Shown here piece after piece: positions 25,302-34,487 of a stretch of 64,000 nt of DNA (the stretch's first letter is position 1; each line of letters begins with the position of its first letter). Both the position numbers and the translations under genes were made by a program. The DNA comes from Lacihabitans sp. CS3-21 (GTDB lineage: Bacteria > Bacteroidota > Bacteroidia > Cytophagales > Spirosomataceae), in NCBI RefSeq assembly GCF_024343675.1, contig NZ_RJUD01000002.1, positions 62,001-126,000 of the forward strand, read 5' to 3'. The notes under the pieces are model-generated. The model saw nothing but the letters and a program-made list of their open reading frames with translations, did no database searches and was not told where the DNA came from.

Positions 25302-26438
25302 TTATTGGGAAAAGGTCACAAAGTTTTTGCCGTCATAACGGCTCAGTCCAGAGCCTTTGGTTCCAAACCACAAGTTGCCTTCATTGTCTTCTATAACATT
25401 CATTACTGCATTATTTACAAGTCCGTCCTTTTCATTAAAGTTCTTCAATGTTTTGCCATCAAAACGCCAGACACCATCTTTTTCTGTTGTGAACCAAAAG
25501 TTGCCTTTTTTGTCTTCCAATATAGCGTATGCTCCCCCGCTTAATTGACCTTGCTTTGTTCCAAATTCTGTAAATATTTTGCCGTCAAAACGGCAAGCTC
25601 CATGGTTTCTTGTTGCAAACCAAATATTTCCTAAATGATCTTCTGTCATGGAAGATATCATATCATCCGAAATATAATCTTGGGATTGAATAAAAACCTT
25701 GTGCCCCAAATTCAAATCTAATGCATTTTGTGTACCGCCAATTTTTCTATTGTCTTGGTTGGTTTTATAATAGTCTAAGGATGGAAGAAAGTGCTTAAAA
25801 TCTTTCCCGTCGTATCTCCACACCCCGCCACCATTCCACGAACTAAACCAAATGTTTCCGTTTCTATCTTGAATAATATCACTGATGTATTTCTCGGCTC
25901 TATCCCCATAGAATGGGTGCTTGTACTTAAAAAGAACATTAGTAAGATTGGTTCCATCATACCTATAAATTCCTTTATTCATCACGCCTATCCAAAGGAT
26001 TCCATTTCGGTCTTCAAAAAGACTCGTAATATTCAGTGTGTCAGTTATTGGAATATTTGTGAAACTTTTTCCGTCATACTTACAAATTCCACTATCGGAT
26101 CCAAACAAAAAATTTCCTGATTTGTCCTGAATTATAGCACTTACATTGTTATTGGATAATCCATCTTTGGTGGTAAAATTGGTAAACGATTTCCCGTCAT
26201 ACCGATAAGCACCATCTTCCTTAATACTAAACCATACATTACCATCGGAGTCAAGCATTTCGCAATGAACAACCTGAAAGTTTGTTCCCAGTGTTCGAAC
26301 TATTTGAGGATATTTTACGGTTTTTTCTACTGAATTTTCGTGGTTATGGTTTTTTGAAGCCTGCCCTCTACAGCCTGTACAAAAAAATAGGAATGCCAGC
26401 AGGAAAAAATTTGAGGTTTTGATATCTGACCAATTCAT
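25302..26438 (-). CDS. Beta-propeller lipoprotein (two-component regulator propeller repeats)
   Basis: 378 residues with a lipoprotein signal peptide (FFCTGC, lipidation at Cys23). The rest is a series of repeats of about 40-45 residues with the pattern [DN]-x-x-G-N-[IL]-W-F-[GS] ... [RW]-[RY]-D-G-K-x-[FL]-x-[NT]-F, as in the sensor domains of hybrid two-component systems of Bacteroidota. Here the propeller stands alone: no transmembrane helix, kinase or regulator domain follows. It may bind a carbohydrate or protein at the periplasm or cell surface. TACTTTTG at 26471-26464 and TACATTTG at 26506-26499 on the minus strand are candidate -7 boxes. Confidence 0.85.
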   Translation of the reverse strand: MNWSDIKTSNFFLLAFLFFCTGCRGQASKNHNHENSVEKTVKYPQIVRTLGTNFQVVHCEMLDSDGNVWFSIKEDGAYRYDGKSFTNFTTKDGLSNNNVSAIIQDKSGNFLFGSDSGICKYDGKSFTNIPITDTLNITSLFEDRNGILWIGVMNKGIYRYDGTNLTNVLFKYKHPFYGDRAEKYISDIIQDRNGNIWFSSWNGGGVWRYDGKDFKHFLPSLDYYKTNQDNRKIGGTQNALDLNLGHKVFIQSQDYISDDMISSMTEDHLGNIWFATRNHGACRFDGKIFTEFGTKQGQLSGGAYAILEDKKGNFWFTTEKDGVWRFDGKTLKNFNEKDGLVNNAVMNVIEDNEGNLWFGTKGSGLSRYDGKNFVTFSQ

Positions 26439-26663
26439 ATTTTTAAATCCGTTTTTGCATAATCAAAAGTAAACGCTGTCTTTCATAATGAAGCAGTACA
26501 AATGTAAAATAATGTAAATCGTAGGTGGAAACTTTTTTTTCTGAATGCAGGCTGTGTTTATAGCTCTGCTTGGGGCATACTACTGGTGTGTTTGGTATTC
26601 TAGTATAGTTTTCCCTGAATGAAGACTCTGAACGGACCTAAGATAATTATTTTCTAAATTTAC

Positions 26664-27011
26664 CTACCCATACAACCCCAACCCACTCTTCAAAATCTCC
26701 AAAATAGTACCCAAAGGCAAATCTAAATTAGGATTAACTCTGAGTATCTTCATTTTGACTCGGTCGCCTTGTTCCAGTTCGGGGTGGTGGAGGCGGTTTC
26801 CTTCTACCATCAGTATGTAAGGCTCGTTGGTCTTTTTGTCTATCCAAACATAACAGAATCTTTTCCCTTTGTACAAAAAGCAGGGCATTCCGTATTTAAC
26901 GGTTTCAGTAATTTCGGTATTTTGAGCCAAAATAATACTGCGTAAAGCCAAAAGACAGCTTTTGTTAGGTTCAGCTTGCCCCAAATAATATTTCTGTAAA
27001 TCTTCTATCAT
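26664..27011 (-). CDS. DUF1801-type (YdhG/CyaY-like) protein
   Basis: 115 residues. ETVKYGMPCFLYKGKRFCYVWIDKK and the preceding helix are typical of the DUF1801 family, a small alpha/beta fold related to YdhG. The C-terminal half (HHPELEQGDRVKMKILRVNPNLDLP) is a frequent feature of the Bacteroidota form. The function is unknown; some relatives are thought to handle iron. It is a single gene with repeat sequence upstream of its start. Confidence 0.75.
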   Translation of the reverse strand: MIEDLQKYYLGQAEPNKSCLLALRSIILAQNTEITETVKYGMPCFLYKGKRFCYVWIDKKTNEPYILMVEGNRLHHPELEQGDRVKMKILRVNPNLDLPLGTILEILKSGLGLYG

Positions 27012-27033
27012 TATTTTCTAATTGAACCAATAA

Positions 27034-27178
27034 GCACTTCGACTCTACACAGTGTACCAATAACCAGTCGACCAATAACCCATTTCGAGACCTATCGGTT
27101 GCAATTTCATTCGGACTATCATCCGAATTTCATTGTGCTCAGTGGCCAGTGACCAATCCACCAGTAACTAATTCACCA
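27034..27178. repeat. Dispersed intergenic repeat, copy A1
   Basis: The core at 27098-27150 is the reverse complement of 63504-63556 (48 of 53 aligned positions by eye). It contains two direct ATTTCATT blocks around a short CGGA/TCCGA stem. Flanks hold several (A)CCAATAACCAG-like units and a CTTCGACTCTACACAGTG block. It fills most of the 300-bp gap between 27012 and 27311, in which I see no gene. Confidence 0.7.
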
Positions 27179-27256
27179 CCTTTCTTGCACTTAACGAGTC
27201 AAAAATAATATTATTCTAGGTTTTTAATTGGATTTTCTAACCCATTTTGTTGCCTA

Positions 27257-27285
27257 TTGAGTTTTTTGGGCTTAAATTACATTTG
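27257..27285 (+). promoter_or_regulatory. Bacteroidota-type promoter of the transglutaminase/ATP-grasp operon
   Basis: TACATTTG at 27278-27285 is an exact TAnnTTTG -7 box, and a TTG at 27257-27259 is placed as a -33 element 18 nt upstream. The start codon of the first gene is 26 nt downstream. Confidence 0.6.
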
Positions 27286-27311
27286 TTGATTAATAAGCCA
27301 AAGAATAAAAG

Positions 27312-30300
27312 ATGTCCATTAAAGTAGCCATTTCGCATAAAACTGCGTATAAGTTTGACAGGAGCGTAAAGCTATCGCCCCATATTTTTAGATTGAGACC
27401 CGCCGCTCATTCTCGCACGCAGATTGAAGGTTATTCGTTTAAGATATTTCCTGAAAATCATTTTATCAACTGGCAGCAGGATCCGTTTGGCAACTATCAA
27501 GCCCGGGTGGTTTTTCCTGAGCCATCTACCGAGCTACGCATTGAGGTAGAGGTGATTGCCAAGCTGCAAGTCATCAATCCTTTCGATTTTTTTGTAGAGG
27601 AATACGCCGCAAAGTTTCCTTTCAAATACGAAACTATTTTACAAAAAGAATTAACACCCTATCTCGAAACCAAAGACGTTGGCGAGCTTACCAAGCGGTT
27701 TATAGAACAGATGTCGGTCAAAAAGGACATCAATACCGTTGATTTTTTGGTTTATGCCAACCAGCAAGTTTACAATGCCCTCAAGTACAATATTCGTCTC
27801 GAAACTGGAGTTCAGACATGTGAAGAAACACTGACGATAGGTAGCGGTTCTTGTCGTGACTTTGCCTGGCTTTTGGTGCAAGTATTGCGTAGTTTTGGAC
27901 TCGCAACTCGCTTTGTGTCAGGTTATTTGGTGCAGTTGACTTCCGATGTGAAATCACTCGATGGTCCGTCTGGTCCAGAAGCCGACTTTACAGATTTACA
28001 CGCTTGGGTAGAAGCCTACGTGCCTGGTGCAGGCTGGATTGGCTTAGATCCTACCTCGGGACTGTTCGCCAGCGAAGGACATATTCCGTTGTGTTGTACG
28101 CCTGATTATGCCAGTGCATCGCCCATAACAGGTGCGACCGATGTGTGTAAAGTAACTTTTGAGTTTGACAACAGCGTTTTCAGAATTCACGAAGACCCAC
28201 GGGTAACCAAGCCTTACACCGAAGCCCAGTGGAACAAAGTGATGGAAGTTGGAGAGGTAGTAGAAAAAGATTTGATAGCGGGCGACGTAAGATTGACCAT
28301 GGGAGGCGAGCCTACTTTCGTTTCGATTGACGATTTTGAATCTGCTGAATGGAACACCACTGCAGATGGCCCGCTAAAACGTAAACTGGCCTATGACCTT
28401 TCTTTGAGACTGAAAAAACGCTTCGCACATGGCGGATTGCTACATTTTGGCCAAGGGAAATGGTATCCGGGAGAGTTGTTTCCTCGTTGGCAGTATGCAC
28501 TTTACTGGAGAAAAGACGGTCAGCCAATTTGGAAAAACGACGATTTGGTGGCCAAAGAAGGCGAGACCCATTATACTTTTCATGACGCTGAGCGGTTTGC
28601 GATAGAACTCACCAAACATCTGGGTATAGACCCCAAAAATATTTCGCCTACTTACGAAGATCCCATTTATTGGGTATTGGAAGAGGGCAAGCTACCTGTG
28701 AATCTAGATCCAATGGCTGTAAATCTGAAGGATTCGGTACAAAGGCACACGCTGGCAAAACTGCTCGAAAAAGGCCTAAACAATCCTTCGGGCTTTGTTT
28801 TGCCTTTGAAATGGGTACATGAAACAGGCAATTGGACGAGCTGCATCTGGGAGTTTCGCCGTCAACAATGCTTTTTGATTCCAGGAAATTCACCCATAGG
28901 TTTACGTTTGCCCTTAGAATCTTTGCCTAAAAGCTCCAAAAACAAGCGTGAACAACCGATAGAAAGGAGTCCGTTTGAGGAATTGCCACCTTTGGGTGAT
29001 TTTCATCAATCGTTGGCTGAAAGATACGGCACGGTTTCACCACCTTACAAAGCTCCCGAAACGAAAGTAAAAGACGAAGAAGAGGACGAAAAGGAGAATC
29101 TACTGTTTGAGGTAGAAACCTTTACCACGGCTTTGTGTGTGGAAGAGCGTGAGGGCATTATTTACGTATTTTTGCCACCGACAGACTATCTGGAGACCTA
29201 TCTGGACTTGATAGCTTCGGTAGAAAATACGGCAGAAAAATTGCAAATGCCGGTTAGAATAGAGGGTTATCAGCCAAAATCTGATTACAGAATAGAGAAA
29301 CTCATGGTAACGCCTGACCCAGGTGTGATAGAGGTCAACGTGCATCCTGCCAAGTCGTGGCAAGAAATTGTGGACAACACCACGGCACTTTATGAGGAGG
29401 CGTTTTTTGCTCGCTTGGGTACAGATAAATTTATGGTAGATGGCCGCCATACCGGTACAGGTGGAGGAAACCACGTGACACTAGGTGCCTCAAAACCAGA
29501 GGATAGCCCACTGCTTCGAAGACCCGATTTGTTGCGGAGTTTGATTACCTATTGGCAGCATCATCCAGCTTTGAGTTATCTTTTTGCGGGGCCGTTTATT
29601 GGCCCAACCAGTCAGGCCCCCAGGATTGATGAAGGCCGAGACGACCGACTGTATGAAATGGAAATAGCCTTTGAACAAATACCCGAAGACAAAGAAGTGC
29701 CTTTTTGGATGGTCGACAGGATTTTCAGGAATCTACTGACGGATATTACAGGAAACACCCACCGCTCAGAGTTTTGTATTGATAAATTATACTCGCCAGA
29801 TTCTTCTTCGGGCCGATTGGGCATTTTGGAGTTGCGGGCCTTTGATATGCCACCACACAAACACATGAACTTGGTTCAAACCTTATTGGTGCGTGCTTTG
29901 GTGGCTAAATTCTGGAAAAATCCATATAAGAAAAAACTGATTCGTTGGGGAACAGAACTACATGATAGATTCTTGCTACCTCATTTTGCCTATCTGGATA
30001 TGATTGACGTGGTAAACGACCTCAAAGATGCGGGTTATGATTTTGATATTTCATGGTTTAATCCGTTTTTTGAGTTCAGATTTCCGCACCATGGCAGCAT
30101 AACGGTGGATAATATTCAGCTCGAAATTAGGCTGGGAATAGAACCTTGGCATGTTTTGGGAGAGGAATTGTCCAATGCCGGAACCTCAAGATTTGTTGAT
30201 TCTTCGCTTGAAAGATTACAGGTAAAAGTGTCGGGGATTGTGCCAGAACGACACATTTTACTGTGTAAAGGCTGTAGAATTCCTCTAAGAAGCACCGGTA

Positions 30301-30713
30301 CAAAAGGAGAATATGTGGCTGGAATTCGATACAAAGCCTGGAGTCCTCCTTCTGCATTGCATCCAAATATTGGCGAAGATGTCCCTTTGGTTTTTGATAT
30401 CGTGGATACTTGGAACAACCGCGTATTGGGTGGCTGCACCTATTTTGTGACACACCCAGGTGGTAGAAGTTTTGATACTTATCCGGTGAATAGTTTTGAG
30501 GCAGAATCACGAAAAATTAGTCGTTTCTGGGACTTTGGACATACGCCATCGAGTACGGTAGAACAAACGGCTCCAGTGATAAACACGGCAACGGTTTCGA
30601 GATTTGTTGCACAAAACAAAACCGATCTTTTACCCGATACGCCTATAGAATTGATCAACCCGGAGTATCCAAGTACACTGGATTTGAGGCATTATTGGAA
30701 GGCTAAGGTGTAG
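27312..30713 (+). CDS. Large transglutaminase-like protein with DUF2126 domain
   Basis: 1133 residues, cytoplasmic. Domains in order: transglutaminase N-terminal beta domain (1-95); transglutaminase/protease-like core with Cys181 (GSGSCRDFAW), His230 (TDLHAWVEA) and Asp246 (WIGLDPT); then a long DUF2126 region (about 300-1130) with motifs such as GGEPTFVSIDDFESAEWN near 335, DGRHTGTGGGNHVTLG and PSTLDLRHYW at the end. Transglutaminase-like cores cleave or form amide bonds. DUF2126 proteins occur almost always beside circularly permuted ATP-grasp and alpha-E proteins, as here, and the group is predicted to build or process a peptide-like product. No biochemical role is established to my knowledge. 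Confidence 0.9.
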   Translation: MSIKVAISHKTAYKFDRSVKLSPHIFRLRPAAHSRTQIEGYSFKIFPENHFINWQQDPFGNYQARVVFPEPSTELRIEVEVIAKLQVINPFDFFVEEYAAKFPFKYETILQKELTPYLETKDVGELTKRFIEQMSVKKDINTVDFLVYANQQVYNALKYNIRLETGVQTCEETLTIGSGSCRDFAWLLVQVLRSFGLATRFVSGYLVQLTSDVKSLDGPSGPEADFTDLHAWVEAYVPGAGWIGLDPTSGLFASEGHIPLCCTPDYASASPITGATDVCKVTFEFDNSVFRIHEDPRVTKPYTEAQWNKVMEVGEVVEKDLIAGDVRLTMGGEPTFVSIDDFESAEWNTTADGPLKRKLAYDLSLRLKKRFAHGGLLHFGQGKWYPGELFPRWQYALYWRKDGQPIWKNDDLVAKEGETHYTFHDAERFAIELTKHLGIDPKNISPTYEDPIYWVLEEGKLPVNLDPMAVNLKDSVQRHTLAKLLEKGLNNPSGFVLPLKWVHETGNWTSCIWEFRRQQCFLIPGNSPIGLRLPLESLPKSSKNKREQPIERSPFEELPPLGDFHQSLAERYGTVSPPYKAPETKVKDEEEDEKENLLFEVETFTTALCVEEREGIIYVFLPPTDYLETYLDLIASVENTAEKLQMPVRIEGYQPKSDYRIEKLMVTPDPGVIEVNVHPAKSWQEIVDNTTALYEEAFFARLGTDKFMVDGRHTGTGGGNHVTLGASKPEDSPLLRRPDLLRSLITYWQHHPALSYLFAGPFIGPTSQAPRIDEGRDDRLYEMEIAFEQIPEDKEVPFWMVDRIFRNLLTDITGNTHRSEFCIDKLYSPDSSSGRLGILELRAFDMPPHKHMNLVQTLLVRALVAKFWKNPYKKKLIRWGTELHDRFLLPHFAYLDMIDVVNDLKDAGYDFDISWFNPFFEFRFPHHGSITVDNIQLEIRLGIEPWHVLGEELSNAGTSRFVDSSLERLQVKVSGIVPERHILLCKGCRIPLRSTGTKGEYVAGIRYKAWSPPSALHPNIGEDVPLVFDIVDTWNNRVLGGCTYFVTHPGGRSFDTYPVNSFEAESRKISRFWDFGHTPSSTVEQTAPVINTATVSRFVAQNKTDLLPDTPIELINPEYPSTLDLRHYWKAKV

Positions 30714-30719
30714 TTTTTT

Positions 30720-30830
30720 TTTCACCGCAAGGAAGCTAGGTCTCAAAGGGCTTGAAGGTAACAGAACTCTTTGAAACTCATTTTAGACAATAAAGGTAAA
30801 CTCTGAGTAACTCTGTGGTAAAAATGAAAA
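30720..30830. repeat. Dispersed repeat of family B (fragment)
   Basis: The part CTCTGAGTAACTCTGTGGTA at 30801-30820 is the reverse complement, with changes, of the ACCACAGAG...ACACAGAGTTACAC stretch near 36090-36125. It lies between the first two genes of the transglutaminase cluster without breaking either. Confidence 0.45.
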
Positions 30831-30940
30831 CAGTCATACTGAAAATTGCAAAGCAATCCCATTTTCAGGCTTTAAACCCGAATTTATTGGTTTTTACACT
30901 AAAAAGGCATTAATTTGTAGAAGAACTCCTATCCAATTAA

Positions 30941-33502
30941 ATGATAAAAGATTTGTCTTTGAGCCTGCTCAATTCTTATAAAAGTGCCTTAAACTCTTAT
31001 GATGAGGTACTTGACCTCAAAGGTCAGGTGAAACCTTACTGGAAAAGTCTTTTTGACACTTTGGAAACTGTTGGTTTGGATGGATTGGAGCTTCGCAACA
31101 AAGAAATCATTGAAAAACTGAAAGAAAACGGTGTCACTTACAACGTTTATAATTCAGAAAACGGAGCAAATAGGGCTTGGAAACTCGACCCGATTCCTTT
31201 TTTAATTCACGAAAAAGAGTGGCAAACTATTGAAAAAGGCATCAAGCAAAGAGCACATTTGCTCGATTTGATTCTCAAAGACATCTATGGGCCACAGCTC
31301 CTCATCAAAAATGCCATTATTCCTGCTGAACTGGTTTTTGACAATACAGGGTTTATGTTGCCTTGTTTTGATTTAAAGCAAAAGCTTAAAAATCAGCTCA
31401 TTATGTATGCTTGCGACATGGCACGTGGGCCAGATGGTAAAATGTGGCTGCTCGATAATCGTACGCAATCACCTTCAGGATCAGGCTACGCTCTAGAGAA
31501 CCGTACAGTGATGGCCAAAGTGTTTCCTGAGCTCAACAAAAATATTTATCGAAATAGGCTCTCGCCCTACTTTAACCATTTGCAACAAACGGTAGCTACA
31601 CTGGGCAATATTTCCAACGAAAACCCCAACGTAGTTTTTCTGACGCCCGGCCCAGGAAACGAAACCTATTTTGAGCATGTGTATTTGTCCTCGTATTTGG
31701 GATATACACTCGTACAAGGTAGTGACCTCTTGGTTAGAGAGGGCTTTGTTTGGCTGAAATCACTTGAAGGATTAGAACGGGTAGATGTCATCATACGTCG
31801 TGTAGATGACGAATGGTGCGATCCATTAGAACTGAGACAAAACTCACTTTTGGGTGTTCCAGGGCTACTTCAAGTGATGAGAATGGGCAATGTGGCCGTT
31901 ATTAACCCTCCAGGTGCTAGTGTGGTAGAAAATTACGGTTTGATGGCTTTCATGGAAAATGCCTGTAAGTTCCTAATGAATGAATCGCTTTTGATGAACT
32001 CAGTGGCGACTTGGTGGTGTGGGCAGCCCAAAGAATTGAACTTCGTTTTGAGCAATTTGCCAAGATTAATCATAAAAAAAGCAAACAGAAAACAAGGTTT
32101 TAGAACACGTTATTGTCGTTTGCTCAGCATTGCTGAGTTGGAGGAACTTCGACAAATGATTATTCAAAACCCGAAGGAATTTGTAGCTCAAGAAGAAGTT
32201 AGCCTTTCTACTACACCCTCCTTTATAAACGGTAAGTTGGAGCCACGTTTTGCTGCTTTACGTACATTTATGGTGTCTGACGGCTCAGATTATAAGGTTT
32301 TGCAGGGCGGTTTGACCAGAAGTTCGTCGGTAAAAGATAAGTTTGTGATTTCGAATCAACTCGGTGGAATTTCGAAAGACACTTGGATTGTTACAGACAA
32401 CCCTACGGAGCATTACGAAAGGTTTGTGGTTAAGAAAAGTACAAACAGTCATCAAAACAATTCACTCACGAGCCGCAACGCCGAGAACTTGTTTTGGGTA
32501 GGAAGGTTGTATGAGCGAACCATGTCCTTGACCAGTTTCTTGAAAATCGTCTTGGATCGTCTCAACGAAAACGTAAACGACAAAGGCCAGAAACAACAGG
32601 CTTATTTGGTTGTATTACTTAAATCTATTACACATTTGACGCAAACTTACCCGGGTTTTGCTGAAGAAAATGATGATGCTATATTCGAAAATCCTGAGCC
32701 AGAATTGTTTATTTTAATCAATGACTTAAAGAAAGCTGGTTCGATAGCTTATAACATTCAATCGTTGCTGAATACCGCTAATCAAGTAAGTGAAAGGTGG
32801 ACATCCGACACACGAAGAATCTTAAATTTGCTGGAAGATAGCTTACAGTCATTAAAAAATACGCCGAGTATTAATCAATTGAGTCACAAACTTGATAAGC
32901 TATATACCCGACTTTTTGGTTTTTATGGCAACGTTTTTGAAACTCTACCCCGAGACAATGGCTTTTATTTGTTTGAGGCGGGCAAAAATATTGAGCGAAT
33001 CCTTTCTTTGATTTCAGTATTGCGTTCTGCTTTTAGTTTTAAAAACAACGAAGAAGTGGAGTCTGTAATTTTGGAGGCTGTTTTAGAAAATCACCATTTA
33101 CTTACCCAATATCGCCATATTTATAAGTCGCAATGGAGTTTAGTGGCAGGCTTAGATATGGTTTTGTTGGAGAAAAACCTTCCATATACACTTTCTGCTT
33201 TATTAGATAGATTGGCTTATTGTCTATCTCATTTGCCTAAATCTACAAATGCCAATAGATTAGGAATTGATGAAAAAATAGTTTTGGAGGCAAGTACAAT
33301 TATAAAGTTAATAGATGCTGAAAGCCTGGTTAAAGTAGATGCGGATACTCAATATAGGTCTGAATTAGATAAAACTTTGGAACAAGTTTATGATCTCATT
33401 TCGAAAGTAACCGGCAGTTTATCAAGCCTTTATTTCAGTCATTCGGTTATACAACATTCGCTATTAGATACCATAGAAAAAATTAATTCTGATGAGATAT
33501 AA
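30941..33502 (+). CDS. Circularly permuted ATP-grasp ligase fused to an alpha-E domain
   Basis: 853 residues. The N-terminal part (about 20-480) is the circularly permuted ATP-grasp domain (DUF404/DUF407 type), with motifs MARGPDGKMWLLDNRTQSPSG, VFLTPGPGNETYFEHVYLS, DVIIRRVDDEWCDPLELR and NPPGASVVENYGLMAF. The C-terminal part (about 515-850) is the all-helical alpha-E domain (LTSRNAENLFWVGRLYERT). In many bacteria these are two genes; here they are fused. ATP-grasp enzymes activate a carboxylate with ATP and join it to an amine, so a peptide or amide ligase is likely; substrates are unknown. A near-consensus TTnnTTTG box lies 24 nt before the start. The next gene overlaps its last 11 bp. Confidence 0.9.
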   Translation: MIKDLSLSLLNSYKSALNSYDEVLDLKGQVKPYWKSLFDTLETVGLDGLELRNKEIIEKLKENGVTYNVYNSENGANRAWKLDPIPFLIHEKEWQTIEKGIKQRAHLLDLILKDIYGPQLLIKNAIIPAELVFDNTGFMLPCFDLKQKLKNQLIMYACDMARGPDGKMWLLDNRTQSPSGSGYALENRTVMAKVFPELNKNIYRNRLSPYFNHLQQTVATLGNISNENPNVVFLTPGPGNETYFEHVYLSSYLGYTLVQGSDLLVREGFVWLKSLEGLERVDVIIRRVDDEWCDPLELRQNSLLGVPGLLQVMRMGNVAVINPPGASVVENYGLMAFMENACKFLMNESLLMNSVATWWCGQPKELNFVLSNLPRLIIKKANRKQGFRTRYCRLLSIAELEELRQMIIQNPKEFVAQEEVSLSTTPSFINGKLEPRFAALRTFMVSDGSDYKVLQGGLTRSSSVKDKFVISNQLGGISKDTWIVTDNPTEHYERFVVKKSTNSHQNNSLTSRNAENLFWVGRLYERTMSLTSFLKIVLDRLNENVNDKGQKQQAYLVVLLKSITHLTQTYPGFAEENDDAIFENPEPELFILINDLKKAGSIAYNIQSLLNTANQVSERWTSDTRRILNLLEDSLQSLKNTPSINQLSHKLDKLYTRLFGFYGNVFETLPRDNGFYLFEAGKNIERILSLISVLRSAFSFKNNEEVESVILEAVLENHHLLTQYRHIYKSQWSLVAGLDMVLLEKNLPYTLSALLDRLAYCLSHLPKSTNANRLGIDEKIVLEASTIIKLIDAESLVKVDADTQYRSELDKTLEQVYDLISKVTGSLSSLYFSHSVIQHSLLDTIEKINSDEI

Positions 33503-34358
33503 GCTAAGACACCAGACAGTCTACACTTATGAAGAACCTGTAGACAATTATCAGAGTGTATTGTGTCTGCAACCACGCAACCTAGATTCGCAAATATGCC
33601 ACAGTTTTGACCTAGAAGTCTCGCCAAGTCCAATTAAAATACATTCTCGCACTGATTTTTTTGGAAATAAATTGGCTTATTTCTCATTGCATGAGCCTCA
33701 TCATATATTAAAGGTCGTTTCTACGAGTGATGTGGAGGTATTGCCCAAAAATATGCCTGTTTTAAGTCCTTTGACATGTTCGGAGGTGAGACAAATGTTT
33801 GTAAGCAATCGTCCACTAAAAGTTGAGCTTTTGCAATACCAACTGCCGTCTAATTTTATTAAATGGGACGATGAAATCAAAGAGTTTGCTGTTTCATGTC
33901 TACAGCCAGAAACGCCTTTTTATGAAGGAGTAAGACTACTTTGTGAAAAGATATTTAGAGAATTTCAGTTCAAATCGGGCTTTACAACCGTTAATACACC
34001 ACTCAAAACCGTTTTGAAAGAGCGAAAAGGAGTCTGCCAGGATTTCTCGCATTTGGCTATTGCAAGTTTAAGAAGCCTTGGCTTTGCGGCAAGGTATGTG
34101 AGTGGGTATTTGGAAACTTTACCACCCAAAGGCAAGCCAAAACTGCAAGGGTCAGACGCATCACATGCCTGGATTTCGGTATATGTGCCTAATATGGGTT
34201 GGTGTGAATTTGACCCTACCAATAATCTTGTGCCCAAAGAAAGGCATATTATAACAGCTTACGGAAGAGACTATGCAGACGTGGCTCCAATGAAAGGTAT
34301 TGTCTTCAGCTCAGGAAGCCACAAAGTCAAAGTGGAGGTGGATGTGATTCCTGTGTGA
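33492..34358 (+). CDS. Transglutaminase-like family protein
   Basis: 288 residues. It has the transglutaminase N-terminal domain (MRYKLRHQTVYTYEEPV, 1-90) and the core with Cys182 (KGVCQDFSH), His225 (SDASHAWISV) and Asp241 (GWCEFDPTNN). It starts 11 bp inside the preceding ATP-grasp gene, so translation is probably coupled. With the 1133-residue paralogue it makes two transglutaminase-like enzymes around one ligase. The role is probably hydrolysis or transfer on the product of the ligase; this is inferred from context. Confidence 0.9.
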   Translation: MRYKLRHQTVYTYEEPVDNYQSVLCLQPRNLDSQICHSFDLEVSPSPIKIHSRTDFFGNKLAYFSLHEPHHILKVVSTSDVEVLPKNMPVLSPLTCSEVRQMFVSNRPLKVELLQYQLPSNFIKWDDEIKEFAVSCLQPETPFYEGVRLLCEKIFREFQFKSGFTTVNTPLKTVLKERKGVCQDFSHLAIASLRSLGFAARYVSGYLETLPPKGKPKLQGSDASHAWISVYVPNMGWCEFDPTNNLVPKERHIITAYGRDYADVAPMKGIVFSSGSHKVKVEVDVIPV

Positions 34359-34361
34359 TTT

Positions 34362-34485
34362 AAACACATAGGCATAAAAATAGCATAGTTTTTTTTTCAA
34401 ATGTTGTTTTTTCGATGACATAGCTTACTTTATTTTACTAAAGAGGGCATGGAGTTTTTCACGGAGTTTACAGAGTTTTTTTTCC
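34362..34485. repeat. Dispersed repeat of family B (fragment)
   Basis: AAACACATAGGCATA at 34362-34376 matches the left end of the 36015-36222 element, and GGAGTTTACAGAGTTTTTTT further on matches its CACAGAG core. It follows the transglutaminase stop codon by 3 bp and ends at the stop of the AraC-type gene. Confidence 0.5.
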
Positions 34486-34487
34486 TT

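Noticed and set aside
27041-27160. Possible CRISPR-like or tandem repeat
   Set aside because: The CCAATAACC units are irregular in spacing and sequence, there are no unique spacers of equal length and no cas genes.
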